The position numbers and the translations under genes were made by a program. A stretch of DNA of 64,000 nucleotides, taken from Methylococcus mesophilus. GTDB taxonomy: Bacteria > Pseudomonadota > Gammaproteobacteria > Methylococcales > Methylococcaceae. The notes below the pieces were generated by a model. It had not been told where the DNA came from and did not search any database. It saw only the letters and a list, made by a program, of their open reading frames with translations. Shown here in pieces: positions 9,185 to 17,107 of this stretch (position 1 is its first letter; every line of letters starts with the position of its first letter). Location: assembly GCF_026247885.1 (NCBI RefSeq), contig NZ_CP110921.1, forward strand, positions 3,913,501 to 3,977,500, given 5' to 3'.

Positions 9185-10123
9185 CTAGACCTCCAGGATG
9201 ATGTGGCTCAGCATGCCGAGCAGGCTGAGCAGGTAAGCGAACCCCAGGAACTCCTGGACCCGGAACAGCCGCATCTTCGCGACCGAGGTTTCCGCCAGCG
9301 CGAGGGCGACCGCCAGTGCGCCGAGCTTGGCCGCGATGGCCGCGGCCCCGATGCCCAACGCCTCGGGCGTGAATTCACGGGCCAGTCCCCAGGGCAGGAA
9401 GATGTTGGCGATGAGTACGCCGTACAGCATCAGCCGGATCTGGCCGGCCCATTCGATCAGCGCCAGATGGCGGCCGCTGTATTCGAGGATCATGGCTTCA
9501 TGGATCATGGTCAGCTCGAGATGGGTGGCTGGGTTGTCGATGGGGATCCGCCCCGTTTCCGCCACGGCCACCAGCAGCAGTCCCCCCAGCGCGAACAGGA
9601 AGGAAGGCCGCAGCGCCAGACCGGTGTCCAGCAGATAATCGATGGCGACGGAAATATTGGTGGTGGAGGCGGTCAGCGCCAGGGTGAAGATGGCCATGAG
9701 CATGGCGGGTTCCGCCAGCGAGGCGATGGTCATCTCCCGCGACGAGCCCATGCCGCCGAAGGCGGTGCCGACGTCCATCCCGGCCAGGGCCAGGAAGAAC
9801 CGGCCCAGGGCGAAGAAGCCCACCAGCACGATCATGTCGGCGATGGCCGCCGTCGGCAGGTCTACGGCGAAGAACGGCACGATGGCGCCGGACAAGGCCG
9901 CCGCGCAGAACACGACGTAGGGCGTCACCGGAAACAGCCACGACGCGGTGTCGGCGACCACCGGGCGCTTGCCGAAAAGCTTCCGCAGGTCGCGATAGGG
10001 CTGCCACGGCGGCGGCGGGCGGCGGTTCTGCAGCAGGCACTTGATCCATTTGAGCCAGCCCGAAAACAGCGGCGCCAGCAGCGTGAACAGCACGGCCTGG
10101 GCCAGAGCGAGCAACCAATCCAT
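9185..10123 (-). CDS. hyfC: HyfC-like membrane subunit (NuoH homologue)
   Basis: A 312-residue multi-spanning protein of the NuoH/HycD/HyfC family that connects the soluble electron-transfer arm to the antiporter-like subunits. The cytoplasmic loop AETGRIPIDNPATHLELTMI with its conserved acidic residues is the family signature. The ATG at 10123 shares one base with the stop of hyfB (TGATG). Confidence 0.9.
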   Translation of the reverse strand: MDWLLALAQAVLFTLLAPLFSGWLKWIKCLLQNRRPPPPWQPYRDLRKLFGKRPVVADTASWLFPVTPYVVFCAAALSGAIVPFFAVDLPTAAIADMIVLVGFFALGRFFLALAGMDVGTAFGGMGSSREMTIASLAEPAMLMAIFTLALTASTTNISVAIDYLLDTGLALRPSFLFALGGLLLVAVAETGRIPIDNPATHLELTMIHEAMILEYSGRHLALIEWAGQIRLMLYGVLIANIFLPWGLAREFTPEALGIGAAAIAAKLGALAVALALAETSVAKMRLFRVQEFLGFAYLLSLLGMLSHIILEV

Positions 10124-12243
10124 CAGCTTACGACTCCCAAAAGAACGATCAGCGTCACGAAGGAATACGCGATGTATATCCGCACCTGCCCGGTCTGGAT
10201 CCGCGCCGTCAGGCGGGCGAGGTCTTCGACCACGCGGGTCAGCGGCAGGTACAGCCAGCGCCAGGAGCGGTCCCCGATCTCCAGCCGGTAGCGCAGGGCG
10301 GTGACCTGCAAGGGGTTGGCGGCCGCCGTTTCCGGGGCCGAGGTTTCGACGGTATCCCACACCGGTGCGAAGATGCGCCGGACCGGCTGAGCGAAGGCGG
10401 CGGCGGTGTATTGCATCCGGGGACTCAGGCCCCCGAAGCCGCAATCCCAGGCCGGTGCGTGCCGGACGTCAGCCGCCGGGCCGCGATGCTCGAGCCTGCG
10501 CAGGAGCCACCAGGCCAACGCCATCGCCAGCACCACCAGCGGCGCCGAGTACGAGGCCGTGCTGACGCCGCCCGGCGTCAGCCACAGCCAGCCTTGGGCC
10601 GAAGCGCTAGTCAGGGTTTCCCCGAGCAGTTGGCGGGTGATGGGGCGCATGGCGTCGAGCACCCAGGTCGGAAGCACCCCGAGCAGCAGGCACAGGCCGC
10701 CCAGCATAGCCGGCGCCCACAGCATGCCGGTATGCGACACCTCACGGGCATGGGCCGAGCGCCGCTCGCGCGGCTGGCCCAGGAACGCCACGCCGTAGAG
10801 CTTGACGAAACAGGCCGCAGCTACCGCGGCGGTAAACGCCAGGATTGCCGCCGCCACCGAGACCATGCTGCGCAGGATACCGTTGTCGATGACCGACGCC
10901 GCCTGCAGGGCCGCCTGAAAGGTCAGCCACTCCGAGACGAAGCCGTTCAGCGGCGGCAGGCCGGCAATCGCGACCGAGCCCGTCAGGAACAGCCCGGCGG
11001 TGACCGGCATGCGCTTGATCAACCCCCCCATGTGTTCCAGATCGTGCCGATGGGTCTGGTGGACCACCGAGCCCGCCGCCAGGAACAGCAGGTTCTTGAA
11101 CAATGAGTGGTTGAGGACGTGATACAGCGCGGCGACCAGGCCGATCAGCCCGAGCTGCACGTGTCCCTTGCCGATGAAGACCATGCAAAGGCCCAGCCCC
11201 ATGAACACGATCCCCATGTTCTCGATCGAAGAGTAGGCCAGCAGGCGCTTCAAATCGCTCTGTACCACCGCGTACAGAATGCCGAGCACCGCCGAGCCGG
11301 TTCCGAGGCCCAGCACGATGGCGCCCCAATACCACTGCACGTCGCCCAGCAGGTCGAACGCGAAGCGCAGCAGTCCATAGACCGCGATTTTCAGCATCAC
11401 GCCGCTCATCAGGCCGGAAATGTGGGCCGGCGCGGCGGGGTGGGCTTCCGGCAGCCAGGCGTGAAGCGGCACCAGACCCGCCTTCATCCCGAACCCGGCC
11501 AGGGCCAGCAGGAACGCGGCGGTTCCCCAGGCCGGCGTGACATGGACGTCCCGCCAGGCGTCGAAAGCGAAGCTGTGCGAAACCGCGGCCAGGACGCCGA
11601 ATGCCAGGATGATGGCGATGGCGCCCACCTCGCCCATCAGCAGGTAGAGGAAAGCCGCCCGCCGATGCGAGGCATGCTCATGCTGGTAGGCCACGAGGAA
11701 ATAGCTCGAGACCGTCATGGCTTCCCAGGCGATCACGAAAAAATAGGCATCGTCCGCAAGCAGGACGCCTTCCATGCCGGCAACGAACAAGCCGGTGAAG
11801 AGCCCGAGTGCTCCGAACGAGTACTGGCCGGCGAACTGGCGGGTGTAGCCCGGACCGTAAACGCCCGCGGCGATGACGCCCAGGCCGAGCACCACGAGAA
11901 AGAAGGCCGACAAGGTATCGAACCGCACATGCCAATGCAGCCAGGGCAGTCCGAAGGGTAGTTGGCCGGAAACTGCCGTACCGGCATGGAGCTGCAGGCC
12001 GCCGGCCGCCAGGGCCAGCACGCCGGACGCGGTCAGCAGCGCGAATACCAGGCGCCGCCAAGCGTGTGGCAAGCGTCGGGAATGGTTGGCCGCCTGTGCC
12101 AGGCTCGCGGGGATCGGGGGCTGGATAAGACCGGCGGCCCGCCGTGCCAGCCCCCCCCACGCTGCCCGATGTTCCCCCAGCAGTGCCAGCAGACCCGAAG
12201 ATAGCGCGGCCGCTACGGAGGCATAGGCCAGAAACAACGTCAT
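10123..12243 (-). CDS. hyfB: HyfB-like proton-translocating membrane subunit, first gene of the operon
   Basis: A 706-residue NuoL-type antiporter-like subunit with about 16 hydrophobic segments. It shows family sentences HAWLPEAHPAAPAHISGLMSG and LAYSSIENMGIVFMGLGL, and a long C-terminal extension ending in one more hydrophobic helix (VTLIVLLGVV), as in HyfB. The ATG at 12243 is chosen because the protein then starts with the first membrane helix (MTLFLAYASVAAALSS); an upstream in-frame extension of about 100 residues has no similarity. As first gene of the operon it should carry the promoter upstream, in 12244-12488. Only two antiporter-like subunits (HyfB, HyfF) are present; E. coli Hyf has a third, HyfD. 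Confidence 0.9.
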   Translation of the reverse strand: MTLFLAYASVAAALSSGLLALLGEHRAAWGGLARRAAGLIQPPIPASLAQAANHSRRLPHAWRRLVFALLTASGVLALAAGGLQLHAGTAVSGQLPFGLPWLHWHVRFDTLSAFFLVVLGLGVIAAGVYGPGYTRQFAGQYSFGALGLFTGLFVAGMEGVLLADDAYFFVIAWEAMTVSSYFLVAYQHEHASHRRAAFLYLLMGEVGAIAIILAFGVLAAVSHSFAFDAWRDVHVTPAWGTAAFLLALAGFGMKAGLVPLHAWLPEAHPAAPAHISGLMSGVMLKIAVYGLLRFAFDLLGDVQWYWGAIVLGLGTGSAVLGILYAVVQSDLKRLLAYSSIENMGIVFMGLGLCMVFIGKGHVQLGLIGLVAALYHVLNHSLFKNLLFLAAGSVVHQTHRHDLEHMGGLIKRMPVTAGLFLTGSVAIAGLPPLNGFVSEWLTFQAALQAASVIDNGILRSMVSVAAAILAFTAAVAAACFVKLYGVAFLGQPRERRSAHAREVSHTGMLWAPAMLGGLCLLLGVLPTWVLDAMRPITRQLLGETLTSASAQGWLWLTPGGVSTASYSAPLVVLAMALAWWLLRRLEHRGPAADVRHAPAWDCGFGGLSPRMQYTAAAFAQPVRRIFAPVWDTVETSAPETAAANPLQVTALRYRLEIGDRSWRWLYLPLTRVVEDLARLTARIQTGQVRIYIAYSFVTLIVLLGVVS

Positions 12244-12488
12244 GGAGAATCCTGGGGAAAGGCGAAAGGGATACCGCCGTGAAGCGAGTTCCGTGCCAAT
12301 GAGCCGGGTACCCGAAACGACAGGGAGTTCGCGAAGGTTTCCAAAACCCGCTGGCATGGCCGGGGTTGCTATGAACCGATGGATACGGGGTATTTGAACG
12401 GAAAGCCGCTGGAAAGCGGCGAGCGCATTGCGCCTCCAGACCCGAGCCGGCACACTGTGTGCTGCCTTCAATCGGAGGAACGACAGCC
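12244..12488. promoter_or_regulatory. Divergent intergenic region between hyfB and the Uma2 gene
   Basis: A 245-base gap between two outward-reading genes, so it should hold promoters for both. A ribosome binding site (GGAGGAA) just before 12489 serves the Uma2 gene. I could not pick out convincing -35/-10 pairs or an operator. Confidence 0.4.
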
Positions 12489-13058
12489 ATGGGACAAGCA
12501 CAAGCAGTTGCCGTACCGACGCCCTATGAGCGTCTGATGGCACTGCCCGACAATCTGGTCGGCGAGATCGTGGATGGCGAGCTTTACGCCCAGCCTCGGC
12601 CTGCCGGACCGCATGCCTTAGTGGAGCGCAGCCTTAACATCGAACTGGGCGGACCTTTTGACAAAGGCCGGGGCGGCCCCGGCGGCTGGTGGATTTTGCC
12701 GGAACCCGAACTGCACTTCGTCCGCGACGTGGAAGTCGTCGTGCCCGATCTCGCCGGCTGGCGCCGCGAGCGCATGCCCGCGGTGCCCGAGGACCATCGC
12801 TTCGAAGTGGTGCCGGACTGGGTCTGCGAAATCCTCTCGCCCAATACGGCCAAAAAGGACCGAGCCATCAAGCTGCCGCTGTACGCCCGCCGCGGCGTGG
12901 CCCATGCCTGGCTGGTCGATCCGCAGGCGCGCACCCTCGAAGGATTCGAACTGCGCGACGGTTCCTGGTTGTTGCTCGGCACCTATAAGGACGACGATCC
13001 GATCTGTCTGGCGCCTTTCGATGCCGTCACTTTTTCGCTGGCGGAGCTGTGGACATGA
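12489..13058 (+). CDS. Uma2-family putative endonuclease (DUF820, PD-(D/E)XK fold)
   Basis: A 189-residue member of the Uma2/DUF820 family, restriction-endonuclease-fold proteins that multiply in some bacteria. The core residues are visible: GEIVDGELY near the start, then VVVPDLAGW (catalytic aspartate) and WVCEILSPNTAKKDRAIKLPLYA (catalytic glutamate, lysines, helix). The ending SLAELW is also typical. The ATG at 12489 follows GGAGGAACGACAGCC. Biological role is unknown for most members. Confidence 0.85.
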   Translation: MGQAQAVAVPTPYERLMALPDNLVGEIVDGELYAQPRPAGPHALVERSLNIELGGPFDKGRGGPGGWWILPEPELHFVRDVEVVVPDLAGWRRERMPAVPEDHRFEVVPDWVCEILSPNTAKKDRAIKLPLYARRGVAHAWLVDPQARTLEGFELRDGSWLLLGTYKDDDPICLAPFDAVTFSLAELWT

Positions 13059-13108
13059 AACCGAAATGGCTTGGCCCGAGGCAAAGCCGGTTTGTGAGGG
13101 ATCAGCGG

Positions 13109-13540
13109 ATGAATACGACGCAGCAGATGGCGCCGATGAGCGGCGCAAGCCAATGTCGTGTTCCGGTGTTCGCGATTGTGCTCTTCCTCCTTGCGGGGTG
13201 TGCGGGCAAGGAAGAGAAGGTCGAAAGCGTCGAAGAACTGCTTTCCGCCTCCGGGTTCACGATCTTCTACGCCCAGAACCCGCAGCAGCAGGCCAACCTG
13301 GAAAAGATTCCGCAGCGCCAGTTGGTCGCGCACCGGACCGACAAGGCCGTAACCTACCTCTATGCCGACGACGAGCTTTGCGACTGTGTCTACGTCGGAG
13401 ACCAGCAGGCCGAAGACCGCCTAAAGCAGCTCGCCGCCCGGAAAGTCCAGGCGGACAAGCGGCTCATGGCGTCCGAACTCAAGCTCGACATGACGGAAAA
13501 TCCGCAAATGTGGATGATGGGAACCGGATTTGGATACTGA
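13109..13540 (+). CDS. Hypothetical lipoprotein
   Basis: Begins with a hydrophobic signal segment (VFAIVLFLLAGC) ending in the lipobox L-A-G-C, so it should be lipidated and anchored to a membrane. The mature part of about 110 residues is charged, has a CDC pair (ELCDCVYVG) and ends with MWMMGTGFGY. I recognise no domain. Start choice: the ATG at 13109 has AGGGA upstream and gives a normal signal peptide; an earlier ATG at 13049 would overlap the Uma2 gene by ten bases. Transcribed with the Uma2 gene by position. Confidence 0.6.
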   Translation: MNTTQQMAPMSGASQCRVPVFAIVLFLLAGCAGKEEKVESVEELLSASGFTIFYAQNPQQQANLEKIPQRQLVAHRTDKAVTYLYADDELCDCVYVGDQQAEDRLKQLAARKVQADKRLMASELKLDMTENPQMWMMGTGFGY

Positions 13541-13660
13541 AACCCGTGCGCTGTTTCCCGCGGGCATGGGCCGGGTTCGTGCTTGAGAACCGTGACCGAC
13601 GAAGATTGTAATTTTTGCGTGCGCTTGCGTCGGATGATGGGAAACCAAAGCCACTCGAAT

Positions 13661-13688
13661 TTGACGTAACCAGTTTGGCTGCTAAGCT
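13661..13688 (+). promoter_or_regulatory. Possible sigma-70 promoter for the EPS regulator gene
   Basis: TTGACG, then a 16-base spacer, then TAAGCT, lying 36 bases before the start of the MarR-type gene. The -35 is good and the -10 is poor, so this is a weak suggestion. Confidence 0.2.
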
Positions 13689-13723
13689 CCGTTCAATGCC
13701 TGAACAGACCTTACGCCGAACCG

Positions 13724-14092
13724 ATGACCCCTCGTGAACAAGCCCAATTGCGGATTCTCAAGAACCTGGAGGATTCCCCGGGCATCAGCCAACGGGTGCT
13801 TGCCGAGCGGCTCGGCATCAGCCTGGGAAAAACCAACTATCTCCTCAAGGCGCTGCTGGAAAAAGGCTTCATCAAGGCCGGCAACTTCCGCCGCAGCGGC
13901 AGCAAGCTGGGCTATCTTTACTTGCTGACTCCGCAAGGCATCGAGCAGAAGCTCAGCCTCACCCGTGCGTACCTGGCGCGCAAGGAAGCGGAATACGAAG
14001 CGCTGCGCGCCGAGATCGCGGCGCTGCAGCTTGAGTTGTCGGTCTCGGCTGATTCCAATGCGGCACGTAACAAATCCATCCAAACCCAGTGA
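13724..14092 (+). CDS. MarR-family EPS-associated transcriptional regulator
   Basis: A 122-residue winged-helix protein. The N-terminal half (LRILKNLEDSPGISQRVLAERLGISLGKTNYLLKALLEKGFIKAGNF) is the DNA-binding domain of the small MarR-type regulators that typically sit at the head of exopolysaccharide or O-antigen loci. The C-terminal part is a short coiled coil (ARKEAEYEALRAEIAALQLEL), probably for dimerisation. By position it should regulate the glycan locus, although about 5 kb of toxin-antitoxin genes and debris now separate it from tviB at 19312. Operator not identified. Confidence 0.85.
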   Translation: MTPREQAQLRILKNLEDSPGISQRVLAERLGISLGKTNYLLKALLEKGFIKAGNFRRSGSKLGYLYLLTPQGIEQKLSLTRAYLARKEAEYEALRAEIAALQLELSVSADSNAARNKSIQTQ

Positions 14093-14219
14093 GCAAAGGA
14101 CGCTGTCTTTTTGCTCAAGCTGCAACTATCCCAAATGCGCGCCTCAGCCGACGTGCGGACGAGGCACTGCTCAATGCGACTCTGCGTAACCTGCTGGACA
14201 TGCAACGATCGGATGCTGG

Positions 14220-14510
14220 CTTGCATTTTCTTGCGGGAAGGCCTCGAAGAAACCTACAAGGCATTCCTGGTCGAGAAAAGTCAGGCTGGAGATCAAGGAA
14301 ACCGAACTGCGATTGGAGGAGGAAAACGAGCAGGTCCGACTGGAAATCCGGGGAAGTTCGAGCCCGGCTGCAGAAAGATTTCCGGCAGTTCGACATCAAG
14401 ATCGAGAAGACCCGTTCCGACGTGTTGCGCTGGGTGGTGGGAGCGGGCCTAGTGCAATCGAGCCTGATGATCGTAGTGCTCCTGAAGATTGCCCGCCTGT
14501 TTGATCGGAT
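14220..14510 (+). pseudogene. DUF1640-like coiled-coil membrane protein gene, broken by frameshifts
   Basis: Across two frames the sequence reads LEETYKAFLVEK, then RLEIKETELRLEEENEQVRL in the next frame, then ARLQKDFRQFDIKIEKTRSD followed by VLRWVVGAGLVQSSLMIVVLL. This is the coiled coil plus C-terminal membrane anchor of DUF1640 (CCDC90-like) proteins. At least two frame changes separate the pieces, so no intact product is expected. Confidence 0.65.
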
Positions 14511-14713
14511 GCAGCCTCGCCGCCCAGGAGCCAGCGGGGAGAATCACGAGCCAGCTTACGTGCCAACCCTTGCGCTTAACCGACGTCCGGACCGCGATCG
14601 GCCGTTGGTTGCCCATGTTCCCATGCTGGAAGCGGCCGGACATTTGGCGAGCATAACCGAGCAGCGCATTCGCGGGGTGGACAGCTTAGACGCAGTCCAG
14701 AAGCTTCAAAGCG

Positions 14714-15018
14714 ATGCGGCTCACCCACGACCAGATTCATACCACCCGCCATCTTGTCCGCCAAACGGCTGGGGAGACGGCCCGCGTGAGGCTTTTCGGC
14801 TCCAGGCTGGATGATGGCGCCAAGGGCGGAGACGTCGATCTGATGCTCGTACTGCCCGAGCCGGTCGACAATACCGCGCTGCCGGCCGCGCAGCTGTCGG
14901 CCCGGATATCCCGGGCCATGTCGGGACGCAACTGGACGCATTGATCAGCGCACCCAAGCTCATACGCCGGCCCATCCACGAAATCGCGTTCCAGGAAGGG
15001 ATGCTGCTATGGCCTTGA
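14714..15018 (+). pseudogene. MNT-domain nucleotidyltransferase (antitoxin type), frameshifted
   Basis: Starts MRLTHDQIHTTRHLV and contains the nucleotidyltransferase signature GSRLDDGAKGGDVDL. Near 14930 the frame is lost and a premature stop appears at 14944. In the shifted frame the family's C-terminal end continues as LDALISAPKLIRRPIHEIAF to a stop at 15018, overlapping the start of the next gene as in the intact pair at 16074-16837. The product would be truncated after the catalytic motif. Confidence 0.75.
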
Positions 15019-15487
15019 CGCCAACGACCCAGGTGCGTCTGCAATTCCTCGCCCGCGTGGTGCGCAAGGAGTGCCGGCACCTGGCCGTCCCGACCGTCGG
15101 CTGCTCCATGCTCCCTTTACCACGGAGCGAGCCATAGAGATGGAAAATGACGTGGAGTTCGCAGAGCGTGTCGAGGCTTTCGTTGGCCGCTTTCCCAGGC
15201 TGCAGGATAAGGTAGGCGATAGGTTGCTGCCCCTGCTTCTACATGCCTTGGGAGAAAAAGCGTCTTCAGTCATCGACAATCTCGATCGTGCCGAACGCCT
15301 CGGATTGATCGAGTCCGTTGACGAATGGATTTCGATGAGCAATCTTAGGAATCAGATGGTTCACGAATATGTCGAAGATCCCGCAATCCTCGCCAACGCC
15401 TTGCAAACCGGGCACGGTTTCGTTCCCACGCTCCTTGCGACCGCCAATGGAATGATTGGGGAAATGGAGCGGCGGGGTTGGGTGTGA
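15009..15487 (+). pseudogene. HEPN-domain toxin (HepT type), frameshifted near its N-terminus
   Basis: The frame starting at 15009 (MALTPTTQVRLQFLARVVRK) loses register at about 15080. From there the adjacent frame reads LLHAPFTTERAIEMENDVEF through the RNase-like signature RNQMVHEY (an R-x4-H-x-Y motif) to a stop at 15487. A single-base change would restore one reading frame. It forms a degraded pair with the MNT gene just before it; the same family is intact at 16358 and 61037. Confidence 0.75.
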
Positions 15488-15739
15488 ATCGAGATGCCAG
15501 GCATGTTCATCTCGGTACCAGAAATATTCCGCTTGGCTTATCTGTGGGAGCTGGCTTAAGCCCGCGAAGCGTCCAGCTGATTTTCCCCATTTTTCTTGCC
15601 AATCGGGGGAAACCATAATGTATATCGGAGGAGAATAGGTTCAGGACGGATTTGCAGCAAGGCTCGCCGTTCGCCCTCTCCATTAGCCTGAATGGGATTG
15701 AGCCTGGCTTCTTACATTTTCAAGAGATAGAAAAAATCC

Positions 15740-16027
15740 ATGGGCCTTATCAGCGTGCAAATCGAGCTCTCTAATCCGAAAAACAGAACGCTCAGGCCGA
15801 TTACAGTTCGGGCCCTGGCGGACACCGAGGAATTGCACCTATGCATACCTGAGCACGTTGCAATTCAGTTGCAGTTCGAGGAGCTGTACAAGCGCGAGAT
15901 CACCACGGCTGACGGCGGTACGCACCTTTGCTCTTATGTTGGCCCAGTGGAGCCAAAGGAGCGGTGTAGCAACAAAGCTATCAGTGTTGGGGGGCATGAC
16001 GGGCCGCCATGGTTGGTCGTAGCCTGA
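15740..16027 (+). pseudogene. Remnant of a clan AA aspartic (retropepsin-like) protease
   Basis: Reads MGLISVQIELSNPKNRTLRP, then LCIPEHVAIQLQFEEL and YVGPVEPKE, the style of small bacterial clan AA aspartic proteases. Where the family has its catalytic D-T-G triad this protein has D-T-E, and after about residue 75 the frame appears shifted, so the end is nonsense. Probably inactive. Confidence 0.55.
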
Positions 16028-16073
16028 AATAACCAGAACAAATACATGACATTACTTCCGGAAGCTTCAATCC

Positions 16074-16361
16074 ATGCGTCTTAGCCAGACGGAAATCACC
16101 GCCATCAAGCAAACCGCGCAAGAGGTTTTCGGTGCCGACGTGGAGGTTGTCCTTTTCGGCAGCCGCACTGATGACAACAAAAGAGGCGGGGACATCGATT
16201 TGTATATCAAGGCTGGCCAGAATCAGGACTTAGCCCACAAAATCAAGTTCCTGGTTCGACTGGAGCAGAAAATAGGCGAGCAAAAAGTGGATGTGATTTT
16301 CAGCGAGGATGCAGGCAGGCCCATCGAGCGGCAGGCCGCAACGACCGGTATACCCCTATGA
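16074..16361 (+). CDS. mntA: MNT-domain nucleotidyltransferase antitoxin
   Basis: A 95-residue minimal nucleotidyltransferase with the signature GSRTDDNKRGGDIDLYI (GS, then the D-x-D metal-binding pair). In MntA/HepT systems this protein adds AMP to a tyrosine of the HEPN partner and so neutralises it. The partner gene follows with a four-base ATGA overlap. Complete, no damage seen. The family assignment is from motif and gene pairing; activity is inferred. Confidence 0.85.
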   Translation: MRLSQTEITAIKQTAQEVFGADVEVVLFGSRTDDNKRGGDIDLYIKAGQNQDLAHKIKFLVRLEQKIGEQKVDVIFSEDAGRPIERQAATTGIPL

Positions 16362-16837
16362 TAGATATCAGGCTGGAAAAACTTTTCAGCGAATGCGATA
16401 AGCATCTGGCTCGGATCAACCGCGCCGCAGCCAAAATGGCTCATTTCATGCCATTGAACCCCGCCACTTTCCGGGAGCTTACTGAAGATGACATCGAGCA
16501 TATCGACCAGTTCCTGTTCCGTTTCGCCAAACTGCAAGATGCTATTGGTGAAAGGCTGATAGTGCTATTGCTTGAATTTCTCCAAGAGCCCAACCCAAAG
16601 GGAAAGCCTTTTATCGATATCCTTAACAGGCTGGAGCAATTAGGCATCATGGATGACAAAAACGCCTGGCTGGAGCTGCGCAAATACCGGAACAACATCA
16701 CTCATCAATACGAAGATGAGCCCCGACTGGCCGCCGAAGCGCTCAATGCCATCTATACGGGAAAGTCCACGCTGGAACAGATTTATCAAAGGCTCAAGGC
16801 AAGTTACTTTCAGGCGCGCGGTAAGGCTTCATCGTAA
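16358..16837 (+). CDS. hepT: HEPN-domain ribonuclease toxin
   Basis: A 159-residue helical HEPN protein. The RNase-type motif R-x4-H-x-Y is present as RNNITHQY (about residues 111-118); in the HepT/MntA systems the arginine and histidine form the active site and the tyrosine is the AMP acceptor. Translationally coupled to the MNT antitoxin just upstream. The module is intact and is one of five MNT copies in the window. Confidence 0.82.
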   Translation: MIDIRLEKLFSECDKHLARINRAAAKMAHFMPLNPATFRELTEDDIEHIDQFLFRFAKLQDAIGERLIVLLLEFLQEPNPKGKPFIDILNRLEQLGIMDDKNAWLELRKYRNNITHQYEDEPRLAAEALNAIYTGKSTLEQIYQRLKASYFQARGKASS

Positions 16838-16926
16838 GCACGAAATTTCACGAAAATACTGATCTCGTCGACGTGATCTCACATATTTCCCCTCCGCCTT
16901 CAATGCCGTTAAGTCAAGCAGAACTC

Positions 16927-16985
16927 GTCGTTCCGGCAGGGAATGCCGGAACCCAGAGGCCATGGATGGCAAGGCTGATACATTC
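16927..16985. repeat. Dispersed palindromic repeat (GTCGTTCCGGCA type)
   Basis: An inverted repeat, TTCCGGCA and TGCCGGAA around five bases, followed by CCCAGAGGCCATGGATGGC. This resembles the mobile-looking intergenic repeats of many proteobacteria. A diverged relative appears to lie inside tviB at 19751. Confidence 0.5.
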
Positions 16986-17107
16986 CTGTAACCTGGACCT
17001 CGGCACTCGTCAGAGCGCGTAGTGAATCCCTGCTGAGGTGACGAACGACCGGTTTTTCTTAACGCTTATTAACGGCTTGGCCCCGCCCGCCTCGACAATC
17101 GAGAACT

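Noticed and set aside
4900-12243. Formate hydrogenlyase (true hydrogenase) assignment
   Set aside because: The large subunit lacks the nickel-binding cysteines and no formate dehydrogenase, ferredoxin-like or hydrogenase maturation genes are in the window.
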